Source of the DNA: an uncultured Clostridia bacterium
GTDB taxonomy: Bacteria > Bacillota > Clostridia > Christensenellales > Aristaeellaceae
DNA length: 7,747 bases
NCBI GenBank assembly: GCA_946615495.1
Contig: CAMOHY010000092.1
Location: 1-7,747, forward strand
Direction: 5' to 3'
Shown: piece after piece, positions 7,467 to 7,747 of the stretch
Numbering within the stretch: position 1 is the stretch's first letter
Layout: every line of letters starts with the position of its first letter
Translations under genes and position numbers: made by a program
Notes under the pieces: model-generated
Database searches by the model: none
What the model was told of the DNA's origin: nothing
What the model saw: the letters and a program-made list of their open reading frames with translations, nothing else

Positions 7467-7495
7467 ATTGTACCATATTTCGTTATCCCGAACAA
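7467..7495 (-). promoter_or_regulatory. Extended -10 promoter of the MBL-xynB-aguA operon
   Basis: Read on the minus strand, TTGTTC (7490-7495) and TACAAT (7467-7472) are 17 bp apart. The -10 box is directly preceded by TGG, the TGn extension that helps a weak -35 box. Transcription would start near 7460, about 60 nt before the MBL start codon. GATAAC occurs twice, at 7482-7487 inside the spacer and at 7460-7465 over the start site, 22 bp apart, which could be an operator. Confidence 0.68.
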
Positions 7496-7506
7496 GATAC
7501 GAACCT

Positions 7507-7524
7507 TGCACAGTTTTATGCACA
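7507..7524 (-). promoter_or_regulatory. Tandem TGTGCA repeats upstream of the operon promoter (possible activator site)
   Basis: On the minus strand TGTGCA occurs at 7519-7524 and again at 7507-7512, 12 bp apart. The pair would lie roughly at -64 to -47 from the predicted start site, a place typical for activators. No regulator is encoded in the window, so the function is a guess. Confidence 0.35.
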
Positions 7525-7535
7525 TTTTGCTGTAT

Positions 7536-7567
7536 AAAAACGGGACCGTTCTCTTGGAAACGGTCCC
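7536..7567 (-). terminator. Intrinsic terminator of a minus-strand transcript entering from the right
   Basis: On the minus strand GGGACCGTT (7559-7567) pairs perfectly with AACGGTCCC (7542-7550) across an 8-nt loop, followed by G and then TTTTT (7536-7540). On the plus strand the stem is not followed by T. It must end, or attenuate, a minus-strand transcript starting beyond or within 7568-7747. It lies 137 bp above the MBL start codon and upstream of that gene's own promoter. Confidence 0.82.
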
Positions 7568-7747
7568 AGACTGCCGACAAATCCACAGGAAAGTATGAAA
7601 GGGCCCAAGCCCTTTCATCAACAATCCGCAGGACTGGCTTTGCCGGTCCGAGGAGCAACCGGAGGTTACTTCCTCTATCAATTTGCGGCCGGAAAATGAG
7701 CATTTCCAGGCTGAATTGCCTGGAAATGCCATTTTACAGCAAATTGA
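7568..7747. ncRNA. Candidate structured RNA or leader of unknown class (partial)
   Basis: No convincing gene lies here, but several stems follow one another: 7595-7604 with 7609-7618 (10 bp, perfect, 4-nt loop); 7631-7638 with 7642-7649 (8 bp, complete on the plus strand with one U-G pair, C-A mismatch on the minus strand); a 4-bp stem 7662-7665 with 7672-7675; and the long hairpin 7678-7747. An alternative stem, 7643-7647 with 7658-7662, would exclude the 8-bp one. A terminator on the minus strand ends the block, which favours a minus-strand RNA, whereas the U-G pair favours plus, so the strand is left open. I compared it by memory with lysine, SAM, cobalamin, T-box, RNase P, SRP and 6S RNA and found no match. 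A minus-strand frame open through the whole block encodes nothing protein-like. Confidence 0.42.
7678..7747. repeat. Long nested inverted repeat (70 nt) reaching the window edge
   Basis: Three paired segments stack around a 6-nt loop (7712-7717): 7700-7711 with 7718-7729 (12 bp, perfect), 7693-7698 with 7730-7735 (6 bp, set off by one bulged A at 7699), and 7678-7686 (TCAATTTGC) with 7739-7747 (GCAAATTGA, 9 bp) across an internal loop of 6 and 3 nt. The outer arm ends exactly at the last base, so it may continue outside. It could be part of a structured RNA or a small palindromic repeat element. Confidence 0.8.

Noticed and set aside
7506..7538. Plus-strand promoter TTGCAC ... TATAAA for the structured region
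   Set aside because: The spacing is 21 bp, too long for a normal sigma-A promoter, and the A-run belongs to the minus-strand terminator.
7600..7690. Lysine riboswitch or RNase P RNA on the minus strand (GATAGAGG, GAAAGGG and GAGGAA look-alikes)
   Set aside because: Only short scattered matches; the order, spacing and remaining conserved elements of either class are missing.
7451..7747. Minus-strand open frame at the right edge (93 codons from its first ATG)
   Set aside because: It runs through a terminator, a promoter and several hairpins, and its product resembles no protein family.

Overview
The window looks like a chromosomal segment of a plant-polysaccharide-degrading Clostridia-type Firmicute (gut, rumen or compost). 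This is inferred from strong GGAGG-type ribosome binding sites, sigma-A-like promoters, hairpin/T-run terminators, a fairly GC-rich composition and the gene families present. Species cannot be told from the sequence. No tRNA, rRNA, CRISPR array, insertion sequence or transposase was seen.

Layout. (1) Positions 1-323, plus: the C-terminal end of a GH10 endo-xylanase, closed by a strong intrinsic terminator. (2) Positions 479-3146, plus: a clear promoter drives two overlapping genes. The first encodes a 646-residue protein joining a ParB/sulfiredoxin-like N-terminal half to a BMP/PnrA-like nucleoside-binding half, with no export signal. The second encodes a small metallophosphoesterase whose first metal motif lacks the usual histidine. 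(3) Positions 3157-3201: a hairpin between convergent transcription units, probably a bidirectional terminator. (4) Positions 3235-7399, minus: a tight three-gene operon read from high to low coordinates, namely metallo-beta-lactamase-fold hydrolase, GH39 beta-xylosidase (xynB) and GH67 alpha-glucuronidase (aguA). The genes overlap by 8 bp or are 15 bp apart. (5) Positions 7400-7747: no convincing gene, but dense signals. These are an extended -10 promoter for the operon, direct repeats upstream of it, a minus-strand terminator, and about 180 bp of nested hairpins that look like a structured RNA of unknown kind.

How the genes work together. GH10 cleaves the glucuronoxylan backbone, probably outside the cell. 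The resulting aldouronic acids and xylo-oligosaccharides would be imported by a transporter not in this window. GH67 removes (4-O-methyl)glucuronic acid from the non-reducing end and GH39 trims xylose, both apparently in the cytoplasm. The MBL-fold enzyme is co-transcribed and overlaps xynB, but its substrate is unknown. The BMP/ParB-like plus metallophosphoesterase pair appears to be a separate unit between the two xylan segments; a nucleoside- or nucleotide-linked intracellular role is an inference only.

The two parts least explained by known biology are the ParB-like/BMP fusion with its coupled phosphoesterase and the structured region at 7568-7747.
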